Shown: positions 28,492 through 37,564 of the stretch, piece after piece
Position numbering within the stretch: the first letter of the stretch is position 1
How the letters are laid out: each line of letters begins with the position of its first letter
Assembly (NCBI RefSeq): GCF_036014115.1
Contig: NZ_CP107913.1
Coordinates: 7,433,501-7,497,500 of the forward strand
DNA length: 64,000 nucleotides
Reading direction: 5' to 3'
Source of the DNA: Streptomyces sp. NBC_00448
GTDB taxonomy: Bacteria; Actinomycetota; Actinomycetes; Streptomycetales; Streptomycetaceae
Notes under the pieces: generated by a model
Databases searched by the model: none
Told to the model about the DNA's origin: nothing
The model's input: the letters and a program-made list of their open reading frames with translations, nothing else
Position numbers and translations under genes: made by a program

Positions 28492-28684
28492 TCGGCGTAC
28501 GGGGCGGTTCGCGTAACGGTGTGGTTCTCCCCCTTGACGGGACATCACCCCTAACACTCAACTTAGAGTTCACATGTTGTAGACGACGGGGTCTCACTGG
28601 TGTGGCAGCTCTGACGCCGGTACCCGGGCCTCGTCCCGTGCGGGCAGCCGGAACCGCTCCGGCTGCCGGGCAGGAGTGGATGTC

Positions 28685-29887
28685 GTGGAGACACCGGGAT
28701 CGCAGTCATCGCTGCACCGGGCCAACCTGGAGCGCGTGGTGCGAGCCGTCCGGCTGGCCGGCTCGCTCACCCAGGCGGAGATCGCGCGCACGACCGGTCT
28801 GTCGGCGGCGACGGTGTCCAACATCGTGCGCGAGTTGCGGGACAACGGGACGGTGCAGGTCACGCCGACCTCCTCGGGCGGTCGGCGGGCGCGCAGCGTG
28901 GCGCTGTCCGGGGACGCGGGCATCGTGGTCGGCGTCGACTTCGGCCACTCGCACCTGCGGGTCGCGGTCGGCAACCTCGCCCACCAGGTGCTCGCCGAGC
29001 AGTCCGAGCCGATCGACGTGGACGCCTCGGCGTCCCAGGGCTTCGACCGGGCCGAGCAGTTGGTGGCGCGGCTGGTGGAGTCCACCGGGATCGACCGGGA
29101 CAAGGTGCTCGGGGTGGGCCTCGGCGTGCCCGGGCCGATCGACATGGAGACCGGCACGCTCGGGTCCACCGCGATCCTGCCCGGCTGGAGCGGCATCAAC
29201 CCGCGGCAGGAGCTGACCGACCGGCTCGGCGTCCCGGTCCAGGTGGACAACGACGCCAACCTCGGCGCCCTGGGCGAGTTGGTGTGGGGCGGCGGCCGCG
29301 GGGTCAAGGACCTGGCGTACATCAAGGTGGCCAGCGGTGTCGGCGCCGGCCTGGTGGTGGACGGGCGGATCTACCGCGGCCCGGGCGGCACCGCCGGGGA
29401 GATCGGCCACATCACCCTCGACGAGTCAGGTCCGGTGTGCCGCTGCGGCAACCGCGGCTGCCTGGAGACCTTCACCGCGGCGCGCTACGTGCTGGAACTG
29501 CTGCGAGGCAGTCACGGGGAGAACCTCACCATTCCCAAAATGGTGCAATTGGGACGGGAGGGGGACCCGGGATGCCGCCGGGTGATCGGCGACGTCGGGC
29601 GGCACATCGGCATGGGCGTGGCGAGTCTGTGCAACCTCCTCAACCCCAGCAGGGTCGTGCTGGGCGGGGACCTGGCGGAGGCGGGGGAGTTGGTGCTCGG
29701 CCCGATCCGCGAGTCGGTGTCGCGATACGCCATTCCGAGCGCGGCCCAGCGGCTGTCGGTGATGCCCGGCGCGCTCGGCGCGCGGGCCGAGGTTCTGGGC
29801 GCGCTTGCCCTGGTTCTGAGCGAGATGGGCGATTCCACGCTTCTCGACGGGAACACACCCGTTGATACACCCGCCTTTTCGGCATAA
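28685..29887 (+). CDS. rok7B7: ROK-family transcriptional regulator Rok7B7
   Basis: A 400-residue regulator with an N-terminal winged helix-turn-helix (LTQAEIARTTGLSAATVSNIV, two adjacent parts, near 28-48) and a C-terminal sugar-kinase-like ROK domain. The domain shows VGVDFGHSHLRVAVG near 80 and the zinc motif CRCGNRGCLE near 255. Lying between ngcEFG and xylFGH, it matches Rok7B7, which in Streptomyces controls xylose transport, carbon catabolite repression and antibiotic output (established, from memory). GTG 28685 has CAGGAG eight bases before it, and the in-frame GTG at 28676 sits inside that site. Whether the ROK domain still phosphorylates a sugar cannot be told. Confidence 0.9.
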   Translation: METPGSQSSLHRANLERVVRAVRLAGSLTQAEIARTTGLSAATVSNIVRELRDNGTVQVTPTSSGGRRARSVALSGDAGIVVGVDFGHSHLRVAVGNLAHQVLAEQSEPIDVDASASQGFDRAEQLVARLVESTGIDRDKVLGVGLGVPGPIDMETGTLGSTAILPGWSGINPRQELTDRLGVPVQVDNDANLGALGELVWGGGRGVKDLAYIKVASGVGAGLVVDGRIYRGPGGTAGEIGHITLDESGPVCRCGNRGCLETFTAARYVLELLRGSHGENLTIPKMVQLGREGDPGCRRVIGDVGRHIGMGVASLCNLLNPSRVVLGGDLAEAGELVLGPIRESVSRYAIPSAAQRLSVMPGALGARAEVLGALALVLSEMGDSTLLDGNTPVDTPAFSA

Positions 29888-29937
29888 CGGAGCGTTCACA
29901 CAGCTAACGAAACGCGCCGTTGCCATCTCGTTAAGTG

Positions 29938-29950
29938 TTTACTTCTTGAC
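29938..29950 (+). promoter_or_regulatory. Candidate Rok7B7 site upstream of xylF
   Basis: TTTACTTCTTGAC fits every position of the 13-base Rok7B7 motif TTKAMKHSTTSAV as I remember it. Nearby are TAACGA (29905-29910) inverted with TCGTTA (29928-29933), and the perfect palindrome GACACGTGTC (29951-29960). The cluster lies 66-121 bp before the xylF start, in a region poorer in GC than its surroundings. Confidence 0.45.
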
Positions 29951-30025
29951 GACACGTGTCAGCCGGAGTTGACTCACGACCACCTCGGCCGCAGTGTTGC
30001 GGCCCTGTCAGGGAGGCAACCTCAG

Positions 30026-31114
30026 ATGAACGCAATGACGCGTCGGATCGTCATCGGCACGGCGGCTGTGTCGATGGCGCTCACCATGGCCGCGTGCGGC
30101 AAGGCGGGCGGCAGCAGCGGCAAGGGCGGCGACGCCAAGTCGATCGGCATCCTCCTTCCGGACACCGTCACCGCGCGGTACGGCTCCTTCGACAAGCCGT
30201 TGATGGAGAAGAAGATCAAGGAGCTGTGCTCCGATTGCAAGGTCAGCTACGACAACGCCGCCGGTGACCCGTCGACGCAGGCGCAGCAGGTCAACACGAT
30301 GATCACCAAGGGTGTCAAGGTGCTCATCCTCGACCCGCAGGACTCGGTGGCGATCCAGTCCTCGGTCGAGCAGGCGGTCAAGAAGGGCATCAAGGTCATC
30401 GCGTACGACCGCCTCGCCCAGGGCCCGATCTCCGCGTACGTCTCGTACGACAACGAGAAGATCGGCGAGCTGCAGGGCCAGGCGCTGCTGACCGCCATGG
30501 GCGCCAACGCCAAGCCGACCTCCAAGATCGTCATGATCAACGGCGACCCGTCCGACCCGAACGCCGCGATGTTCAAGGCCGGCGCGCACAGGGCGCTCGA
30601 CGGCAAGGTCAACATCGCCTACGAGCAGACCGGTCTGTGGAAGGACACCGAGGCCAACAAGAAGATGACCGCGGCGATCACCTCGATCGGCGCGAAGAAC
30701 ATCGCGGGCGTCTACTCGGCCAACGACACGATGGCCGGCGGTATCGTCACCGCGCTCAAGGCCAACCACATCAACCCGCCGCTGACCGGCCAGGACGCCG
30801 AACTGACGGGCCTGCAGCGGATTCTGGTGGGTACTCAGACCTCCACCATCTACAAGCCCTACAAGCCTGAGGCCGACGCCACCGCCGAGATCGCGGTCGA
30901 CATGATCAACGGCAAGGACTGGAAGTCGATCACCGACACCACCGCCAAGAGCGGGTCGGGCCAGACCATTCCGTCGCACCTGATCACGGCCACCTCGGTG
31001 ACCAAGGCCAACATCAACAGCACGGTGGTGAAGGACGGTCTGTACAAGATCTCCGACCTGTGCTCTGCGGAGTTCGTCACGGCCTGCAAGTCGGCCGGCA
31101 TCGCCGTGGGCTGA
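30026..31114 (+). CDS. xylF: D-xylose ABC transporter substrate-binding lipoprotein
   Basis: A 362-residue family 2 periplasmic-binding-type protein that presents xylose to XylGH. The signal peptide ends in a lipobox at MAAC (Cys near residue 24). The mature part has the ribose/xylose-binding fold: SIGILLPDT near 40, VKVLILDPQD near 100 and SANDTMAGG near 232. ATG 30026 has GGGAGG eight bases upstream. The frame opens earlier, but the signal starts here. It follows rok7B7 and leads xylFGH, although a 17-bp-arm hairpin separates it from xylG. Confidence 0.92.
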   Translation: MNAMTRRIVIGTAAVSMALTMAACGKAGGSSGKGGDAKSIGILLPDTVTARYGSFDKPLMEKKIKELCSDCKVSYDNAAGDPSTQAQQVNTMITKGVKVLILDPQDSVAIQSSVEQAVKKGIKVIAYDRLAQGPISAYVSYDNEKIGELQGQALLTAMGANAKPTSKIVMINGDPSDPNAAMFKAGAHRALDGKVNIAYEQTGLWKDTEANKKMTAAITSIGAKNIAGVYSANDTMAGGIVTALKANHINPPLTGQDAELTGLQRILVGTQTSTIYKPYKPEADATAEIAVDMINGKDWKSITDTTAKSGSGQTIPSHLITATSVTKANINSTVVKDGLYKISDLCSAEFVTACKSAGIAVG

Positions 31115-31136
31115 CGGCACCGCCTCCCGTGAGCCT

Positions 31137-31190
31137 GTCCGGCGCCCCGCCCCACATCAACCACCCCGCTGCCGGGGCGGGGCGCCGGAC
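31137..31190 (+). terminator. Long hairpin between xylF and xylG
   Basis: Perfect 17-base arms (31137-31153 and 31174-31190) with a 20-base loop. In an operon position it probably lowers xylGH transcription relative to xylF, or protects the xylF message, a common arrangement for binding-protein genes. Confidence 0.75.
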
Positions 31191-31338
31191 GGAAACGCTC
31201 GCGGGGTTCTTCCGCGGGGGCGGGGTTCCACCTCTTCCCCGTTAACGTTGTCATCGTGTGCTTCGCGGCACACACACCGCGGCTGACGTTCCAGTACGCG
31301 GCATCCCCGCCGGTCAGGCGGCGAAGGAGATGGTTCAC

Positions 31339-32118
31339 GTGTCCGCTACGCCCGTGTTGGCGTTGCGCGGAGTCTCCAAGCGATTCGGTGCGGTTCAGGC
31401 CCTCACCGATGTCGAGTTGGAGGTCCATGCCGGAGAAGTGGTCGCCCTGGTGGGCGACAACGGTGCCGGTAAATCCACTTTGGTCAAGACGATCGCCGGG
31501 GTCCACCCCATCGACGACGGCGTCATCGAGTGGGAGGGCAAGGGCGTCACCATCAACCGCCCGCACGATGCCCAGCAACTCGGTGTGGCCACCGTCTACC
31601 AGGACCTCGCGCTGTGCGACAACCTCGACGTTGTCGGCAACCTCTTCCTCGGTCGCGAGCTGCTGCGTTTCGGCAGCCTCGACGAGGTCACCATGGAGCA
31701 GCGCTCCCGCGAGCTGCTCAACACCCTCTCGATCCGCATCCCCAGCGTGCGCATCCCGATCGCCAGCCTCTCCGGCGGTCAGCGACAGGTCGTCGCGATC
31801 GCCCGCGCGCTGATCGGCGAGCCGAAGGTCGTCATCCTCGACGAACCGACCGCCGCCCTCGGTGTCGAACAGACCGCCCAGGTGCTCGACCTGGTCGAGC
31901 GGCTGCGCGAGCGCGGCCTCGGCGTCATTCTGATCAGCCACAACATGGCCGACGTGACCGCCGTGGCCGACACCGTGCACGTGCTCCGGCTCGGCCGGAA
32001 CAACGGCTCGTTCCCGGTCAAGGGCACGACGAACGAACAGATCATCGCCGCGATCACCGGTGCCACGGACAACGCCGTGACCCGTCGGCAGACGCGCAAC
32101 GCGGAGGCGGCCAAGTGA
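31339..32118 (+). CDS. xylG: Xylose ABC transporter ATP-binding protein, single domain
   Basis: A 259-residue ATPase with Walker A GDNGAGKST near 39, signature LSGGQRQ near 142 and Walker B VVILDEP near 165. E. coli XylG has two such domains in about 510 residues. This protein has one and so must work as a dimer, as seems normal in Streptomyces. GTG 31339 is favoured, with GAAGGAGA at 31323-31330. The ATG at 31330 overlaps that site. The stop overlaps the GTG start of xylH. Confidence 0.9.
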   Translation: MSATPVLALRGVSKRFGAVQALTDVELEVHAGEVVALVGDNGAGKSTLVKTIAGVHPIDDGVIEWEGKGVTINRPHDAQQLGVATVYQDLALCDNLDVVGNLFLGRELLRFGSLDEVTMEQRSRELLNTLSIRIPSVRIPIASLSGGQRQVVAIARALIGEPKVVILDEPTAALGVEQTAQVLDLVERLRERGLGVILISHNMADVTAVADTVHVLRLGRNNGSFPVKGTTNEQIIAAITGATDNAVTRRQTRNAEAAK

Positions 32119-33416
32119 GCAGCGACAAGACCACCGTTGACACCTCGAAGGGCGGCGCGCCCATCGACGAGGTACCGCCGCCCGCCGTGGTGGCGGTCGA
32201 CCCCCGGCTGCTCGTCCGTGAGCAGGGCTTCGCCGGCTACATCACCGAGTTCAAGCGCCGGGTCAAGGGCGGCGAGCTGGGCTCGATGCCCGTCATCGCG
32301 GCGCTGATCATCATCTTCGTCGTCTTCCAGCTCGCGAACAGCCGGTTCCTGAGCGCGGACAACCTCACCAACATCGGCTACTACCTGGCCGGGGCCGGAC
32401 TGCTCTCCATCGGCCTGGTGTTCGTGCTGCTGCTCGGTGAGATCGACCTGTCGGTCGCCTCGGTCAGCGGGCTGTCCGCGGCGATCTTCGCCACGTTCAC
32501 CACCACCCACGGCATGAACCTGTGGTTGGCGGCGCTGCTGGTGGTCGTGATCGGCGTCCTCATCGGCGCCTTCCACGGGTTCTTCCTGGCCAAGATCGGT
32601 GTGCCGGCGTTCGTGGTCACCCTGGCCGGCTTCCTCGGCTGGAACGGCTTCATGCTGTGGCTGCTGCGCAAGACCGGCAGCATCTCGATCGCCGACAAGG
32701 GTCCGATCCACTACATGGACCAGACCTCGTTCTTCATGAACTCCAGCATCGCCGGCGCCTACATCCTGGCCACCGTCGGTGTCGCGCTGTTCCTCGGCAC
32801 CGCACTGGTCGACCAGGGCCGCCGCCGCAAGGCCGGCGTGCCCTACCGGGCCACCAGCGAGGTCGTGATGCGCACGGTGCTGCTGGCGATCGTCGCCTAC
32901 GGTGTCGCGATCGTGCTGAACAACTCCCGCGGTGTGCCGAACGCCCTGGTGCTGTTCCTGGTCGTCCTGGTGATATCCGACTTCGTGGTCCGGCGCACCA
33001 CCTTCGGCCGCAAGGTCTTCGCGCTCGGCGGCAGCCTCGAGGCGTCCCGCCGGGCCGGCATCAACGTGCCCGCGATCCAGATCGCGGTGTTCGCCATCGC
33101 CGGCGGCTTCGCCGCGCTGGGCGGCCTGTTCCTCGCCGGCCAGATCGAGACCGCGAACACCCAGGCCGGTACGGGCAACGTCCTGATGCTGGCGATCGCG
33201 GCCGCGGTCATCGGCGGCACCAGCCTCTTCGGCGGCCGGGGCAGCGTGTGGTCGGCCCTGATCGGTGGCCTGGTCATCGAGTCCATCCAGACGGGCCTCA
33301 ACCTGCTGAACATGGACACCTCGATCCAGTACATGATCACGGCCGCGGTGCTGCTCGCCGCGGTGATCATCGACTCGGTGTCCCGCAGGACACAGCGGAC
33401 GTCCGGCCGCGCCTAG
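32115..33416 (+). CDS. xylH: Xylose ABC transporter permease
   Basis: A 433-residue membrane protein of the BPD_transp_2 family with about ten transmembrane helices, preceded by a 55-residue hydrophilic N-terminus. Typical segments are LLGEIDLSVASVSGLS near 110 and GGTSLFGGRGSVWSALIGG near 370. It forms the channel energised by XylG. The GTG start overlaps the xylG stop (GTGA), so the two are translationally coupled. A strong terminator follows at 33445. Confidence 0.92.
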   Translation: MSSDKTTVDTSKGGAPIDEVPPPAVVAVDPRLLVREQGFAGYITEFKRRVKGGELGSMPVIAALIIIFVVFQLANSRFLSADNLTNIGYYLAGAGLLSIGLVFVLLLGEIDLSVASVSGLSAAIFATFTTTHGMNLWLAALLVVVIGVLIGAFHGFFLAKIGVPAFVVTLAGFLGWNGFMLWLLRKTGSISIADKGPIHYMDQTSFFMNSSIAGAYILATVGVALFLGTALVDQGRRRKAGVPYRATSEVVMRTVLLAIVAYGVAIVLNNSRGVPNALVLFLVVLVISDFVVRRTTFGRKVFALGGSLEASRRAGINVPAIQIAVFAIAGGFAALGGLFLAGQIETANTQAGTGNVLMLAIAAAVIGGTSLFGGRGSVWSALIGGLVIESIQTGLNLLNMDTSIQYMITAAVLLAAVIIDSVSRRTQRTSGRA

Positions 33417-33444
33417 CCACCGGCCGCACCACCACGAGGCACCC

Positions 33445-33487
33445 GCGCCGGGTGCGCCCGGACCCACAGTCCGGGCGCACCCGGCGC
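33445..33487 (+). terminator. Terminator after xylH
   Basis: Perfect 18-base arms 33445-33462 and 33470-33487, 7-base loop. The DNA that follows has repeated GTACGG units and no gene until dxs. Confidence 0.88.
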
Positions 33488-33676
33488 TTCGCCGTACGGC
33501 CGTACGGCGGTCGTACGGCCGTGCGGGCGCGCCTGCGCGGGTACCGGCCGGAACACAGCCGGTGACATATCTCGCACGGGTCGGCGGACGCTCCGGTATC
33601 CGGAACATTAGACTCGCTGAATGGCCAGATCGGCCCGCCGCGACGGACAAGTGCGCGCTAGGAAGAGGAGGCACGG

Positions 33677-35632
33677 GTGGCACTGCTGACCCGTATCAAC
33701 GGACCCCGCGACCTCGACCGGCTCAGCCCGCAGCAACTGGTGGAACTCGCCGAGGAGATCAGGGACTTCCTCGTCGACGCGGTCTCCAAGACCGGCGGCC
33801 ACCTCGGCCCGAACCTCGGCGTGGTCGAGCTGACCATCGCGCTGCACCGGGTCTTCCACTCGCCCGCCGACCGCGTCCTCTTCGACACCGGCCACCAGGC
33901 GTACGTGCACAAGCTGCTCACCGGCCGTCAGGACTTCGCGAAGCTCAAGAGCACCGGCGGCCTGTCCGGGTACCCCTCGCGCGCCGAGTCCGAGCACGAC
34001 GTGATCGAGAACAGCCACGCCTCCACCGTGCTCGGCTGGGCCGACGGCCTCGCGAAGGCGAACGAGCTGCTCGACCGCGACGACCGGGTGGTCGCCGTGA
34101 TCGGTGACGGCGCGCTCACCGGCGGCATGGCCTGGGAGGCGCTGAACAACATCGCCGCCGCCAAGCACCGCCCGCTGGTCATCGTGGTCAACGACAACGA
34201 GTGGTCGTACTCGCCGACCATCGGCGGCCTGGCCAACCACCTCGCCACCCTGCGCACCACCGACGGGTACGAACAGTTCCTCGCCCGCACCAAGGAGGTG
34301 CTGGAGCGCACCCCGCTGATCGGCAAGCCGCTCTACGAGACGCTGCACGGCGCGAAGAAGGGCCTGAAGGACTTCGTCACCCCGCAGGGCATGTTCGAGG
34401 ACCTGGGCCTGAAGTACCTCGGCCCGATCGACGGCCACGACATCGACGCGGTGGAGTCCGCGCTCCAGCGCGCCAAGCGCTTCCGCGGCCCGGTCATCGT
34501 GCACTGCATCACCGAGAAGGGCCGCGGCTACACCCCGGCCGAGCGCGACGAGACCGACCGCTTCCACGGCATCGGCCCGATCCACCCCGACACCGGGCTG
34601 CCGGTCGCGGCCGGCGGCGCCGACTGGACCTCGGTCTTCGGCGACGAGATGCTCGAACTCGGCAAGGAGCGCGAGGACATCGTCGCGATCACCGCGGCGA
34701 TGCTGCACCCGGTGGGCCTGACGAAGTTCGCCAAGGCGTTCCCCGAGCGGGTCTACGACGTCGGCATCGCCGAGCAGCACGCCGCGACCTCCGCGGCCGG
34801 CCTGGCCACCGGCGGCCTGCACCCGGTCTTCGCGGTCTACGCCACCTTCCTCAACCGCGCCTTCGACCAGGTGCTGATGGACGTCGCGCTGCACAAGTGC
34901 GGCGTCACCTTCGTGCTGGACCGGGCCGGCGTCACCGGCAGCGACGGCGCCTCGCACAACGGTATGTGGGACATGTCCATCCTCCAGGTCGTGCCCGGCC
35001 TGCGGATCGCCGCGCCGCGCGACGCCGACCAGGTCCGCGCGCAGTTGCGCGAGGCGGTCGAGGTGGACGACGCGCCGACCGTGGTGCGCTACTCCAAGGG
35101 CGCGGTCGGCCCCGCGGTCGCCGCGGTCGGCCGGATCGGGGGCATGGACCTGCTGCGCGCCCCCGCCGAGGGGACCAAGCGCCCGGACGTGCTGCTGGTC
35201 TCGGTCGGCGCGCTCGCCCCGATGTGCCTGGAGATCGCCTCGCTGCTGGACGCGCAGGGCATCACGACGACCGTGGTCGACCCGCGCTGGGTGAAGCCGG
35301 TCGACCCCGAGCTGCCGGCGCTGGCCGCCCGGCACCGGGTGGTCGTCACCGTCGAGGACAACGGCCGGGTCGGCGGCGTCGGCTCGGCCGTCGCCCAGGC
35401 GCTGCGCGACGCCGAAGTGGACGTGCCGCTGCGGGACTTCGGCATTCCGCCGCGGTTCCTGGCGCACGGCTCCCGCAAGGACGTGCTGGCCGCCATCGGG
35501 CTCACCGCGCCGGACATCGCCCGCCAGGTGACCGGGGTGGTCGCCACCATCGACGGACGGTTCGCCGACGAGGCGGACAGCCCGGGCGCGGTCGCCACGG
35601 CCGACGCGGCCGACGAGGTCAGCCAGGACTGA
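33677..35632 (+). CDS. dxs: 1-deoxy-D-xylulose-5-phosphate synthase
   Basis: A thiamine-diphosphate enzyme that condenses pyruvate and glyceraldehyde 3-phosphate, the first step of the MEP isoprenoid pathway. Its 651 residues include the N-terminal substrate histidine region (KTGGHLGPNLG near 35), the ThDP/Mg motif GDGALTGG...NN near 140-155, and the central EQHAATSAAGLA near 365. GTG start with AGGAGG before it. It is transcribed alone, with a hairpin upstream (after xylH) and another at 35736. Confidence 0.97.
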   Translation: MALLTRINGPRDLDRLSPQQLVELAEEIRDFLVDAVSKTGGHLGPNLGVVELTIALHRVFHSPADRVLFDTGHQAYVHKLLTGRQDFAKLKSTGGLSGYPSRAESEHDVIENSHASTVLGWADGLAKANELLDRDDRVVAVIGDGALTGGMAWEALNNIAAAKHRPLVIVVNDNEWSYSPTIGGLANHLATLRTTDGYEQFLARTKEVLERTPLIGKPLYETLHGAKKGLKDFVTPQGMFEDLGLKYLGPIDGHDIDAVESALQRAKRFRGPVIVHCITEKGRGYTPAERDETDRFHGIGPIHPDTGLPVAAGGADWTSVFGDEMLELGKEREDIVAITAAMLHPVGLTKFAKAFPERVYDVGIAEQHAATSAAGLATGGLHPVFAVYATFLNRAFDQVLMDVALHKCGVTFVLDRAGVTGSDGASHNGMWDMSILQVVPGLRIAAPRDADQVRAQLREAVEVDDAPTVVRYSKGAVGPAVAAVGRIGGMDLLRAPAEGTKRPDVLLVSVGALAPMCLEIASLLDAQGITTTVVDPRWVKPVDPELPALAARHRVVVTVEDNGRVGGVGSAVAQALRDAEVDVPLRDFGIPPRFLAHGSRKDVLAAIGLTAPDIARQVTGVVATIDGRFADEADSPGAVATADAADEVSQD

Positions 35633-35735
35633 CCGCCCGCGGCCGTACCCCGGCCCGGGCCCGTACGCCGGCCCAGGGCCGCCGTACACCGGCCGGGCCG
35701 GGACGCGAGCCGCCGCGCGGGCGCGCCGCGACACA

Positions 35736-35771
35736 TGCAGGGGGTTCACCCGCAGGGGTGGACCCCCTGCA
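35736..35771 (+). terminator. Terminator after dxs
   Basis: 16-base arms 35736-35751 and 35756-35771 with one mismatch and a GCAG loop. The rest of the 254-bp gap holds no gene. Confidence 0.8.
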
Positions 35772-35886
35772 CCGTGGAGGGACGCTTAGGCGCGCCTTTA
35801 CGGGTGAGGCGATCCACCGGAGTGGAGTAACGAGCACCGCCTCGGGACCGACCGGGGCGGTGCGACGATCCGATGGAGGTGCGCTC

Positions 35887-37389
35887 GTGGACTCCGGCAC
35901 GCGTGAGGCGACGACGCGGCGGCAAGGGGTGTTCCGTGCCAAGACGATCGAGGAGTCCATCGCGGACACCGAGGACCCCGAGCACGGACTGCGGAAGGAG
36001 CTGTCGGCGCTCGACCTGATCGTCTACGGGGTCGGCGTCATCGTCGGCACCGGCATCTTCGTGGTGACCGGCTCGGTCGCCAAGCAGTACGCCGGCCCGG
36101 CCATCGCCCTCGCCTTCATCGCCTCCGCCGTGGTCTGCGGCCTCGCCGCCCTCTGCTACGCCGAGTTCGCCTCCACCGTGCCGGTGGCCGGGTCCGCGTA
36201 CACCTTCAGCTACGCCTCGATCGGGGAGCTGCCGGCCTGGATCATCGGCTGGGACCTGGTGCTGGAACTGGCGCTCGGCGCGGGCGTGGTGGCCGGCGGC
36301 TGGTCGGGATACGTGCGGAACCTGCTGTCGAACGTGGGCATCACCGTGCCGCAGCAGCTCAGCCACTCCAGCGGCCACTACGGCTTCGACATCCTCGCGG
36401 CTGGCCTGGTGCTGGTGCTCACCGCCATCGTGATGGCCGGCATGAAGCTGTCGGCGCGGATCACCGGCCTGGTGGTCGCGGTCAAGGTGACCGTGGTGCT
36501 GCTGGTGATCTTCGCCGGGCTGTTCTTCATCACCGGCAGCAACTACTCGCCGTTCCTGCCGCCGTCCAAGGCGAACACCAGCGGCGGCTCGGACCTGCAC
36601 GCGCCGCTGGTGCAGGTCATGTTCGGCTTCACCCCGTCGTCCTTCGGCGTGATGGGGATCTTCTCCGGCGCCGCGGTGGTCTTCTTCGCCTTCATCGGCT
36701 TCGACATCGTGGCCACCGCCGCCGAGGAGACCCGCCACCCGCAGCGGGACATGCCGCGCGGCATCTTCGGCTCGCTGGTGGTGTGCACCGTGCTCTACGT
36801 CGCGGTGTCGCTGGTGGTCACCGGCATGCAGAAGTACTCGGAGCTGGACACCAGCGCCCCGCTGGCCAGCGCGTTCAAGGCGGTCGGCGCGCCCTTCTGG
36901 TCCGGCCTGATCAGCTTCGGCGCCGCGGTCGGCCTGACCTCGGTGGTGATGATCCTGCTGCTGGGCCAGACCCGGGTGTTCTTCGCGATGAGCCGGGACG
37001 GCCTGCTGCCGCGCGCCTTCTCCCGGGTCCACCCGCGCTTCGGCACCCCGTACCGCACCACGGTGCTGCTCGGCGTGATCGTCGCGCTGATCGCCGGGCT
37101 CTTCACCGTCGGGGAACTGGAGGAGATGGTGAACATCGGCACGCTCTTCGCGTTCATCGTCGTCGCCATCGGCGTGATCGTGCTGCGGCGCACCCGTCCT
37201 GAGCTGCCGCGCGCCTTCCGGGCCCCCTGGGTGCCGGTGCTGCCGGTGCTGTCGGTGTGCGCGTCGCTGTGGCTGATGATCAACCTCAGCGTGGAGACCT
37301 GGCTGAGGTTCGCCGGCTGGATGCTGGTCGGCTTCGCGATCTACTTCGGGTACGGCCGCAGCCACAGCAGGCTCGCCCGGCGCGACTGA
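35887..37389 (+). CDS. APC-family amino acid permease (cationic amino acid transporter-like)
   Basis: A 500-residue integral membrane protein with about 12 to 14 helices after a 45-residue N-terminus. The first helix segment, IVYGVGVIVGTGIFVVTGSV, holds the APC substrate-binding Gly-rich turn, and the segment AAEETRHPQRDMPRG near 280 is the conserved cytoplasmic loop of this family. It resembles YfnA/CAT transporters for branched-chain or cationic amino acids. The exact substrate is not readable. GTG 35887 has GGAGG seven bases upstream. The single gene lies between dxs and a thioredoxin-fold gene. Confidence 0.87.
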   Translation: MDSGTREATTRRQGVFRAKTIEESIADTEDPEHGLRKELSALDLIVYGVGVIVGTGIFVVTGSVAKQYAGPAIALAFIASAVVCGLAALCYAEFASTVPVAGSAYTFSYASIGELPAWIIGWDLVLELALGAGVVAGGWSGYVRNLLSNVGITVPQQLSHSSGHYGFDILAAGLVLVLTAIVMAGMKLSARITGLVVAVKVTVVLLVIFAGLFFITGSNYSPFLPPSKANTSGGSDLHAPLVQVMFGFTPSSFGVMGIFSGAAVVFFAFIGFDIVATAAEETRHPQRDMPRGIFGSLVVCTVLYVAVSLVVTGMQKYSELDTSAPLASAFKAVGAPFWSGLISFGAAVGLTSVVMILLLGQTRVFFAMSRDGLLPRAFSRVHPRFGTPYRTTVLLGVIVALIAGLFTVGELEEMVNIGTLFAFIVVAIGVIVLRRTRPELPRAFRAPWVPVLPVLSVCASLWLMINLSVETWLRFAGWMLVGFAIYFGYGRSHSRLARRD

Positions 37390-37564
37390 CCGCCCCGGGC
37401 CCCGCCCGGGCCCCGCCGTGCCGACCGACCCGAGTCCGCGCCGCCGACCGCCGGAGCCCCGGCCGCCGGGGCAACCGACCGCCGGGCCACCCGTTTTCCG
37501 GGGTGGGCCGGACCGGTGGTAGAAATGCGCGAGAGCAGTGCGGGACGATCGAGGTGGCGTAGTC

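Noticed and set aside
34201..35886. Plus-strand open frame leading into the amino-acid permease, as a 560-residue N-terminal extension
   Set aside because: It overlaps dxs in another frame, and its translation is compositionally a shadow. The permease begins at GTG 35887 with a good ribosome-binding site.
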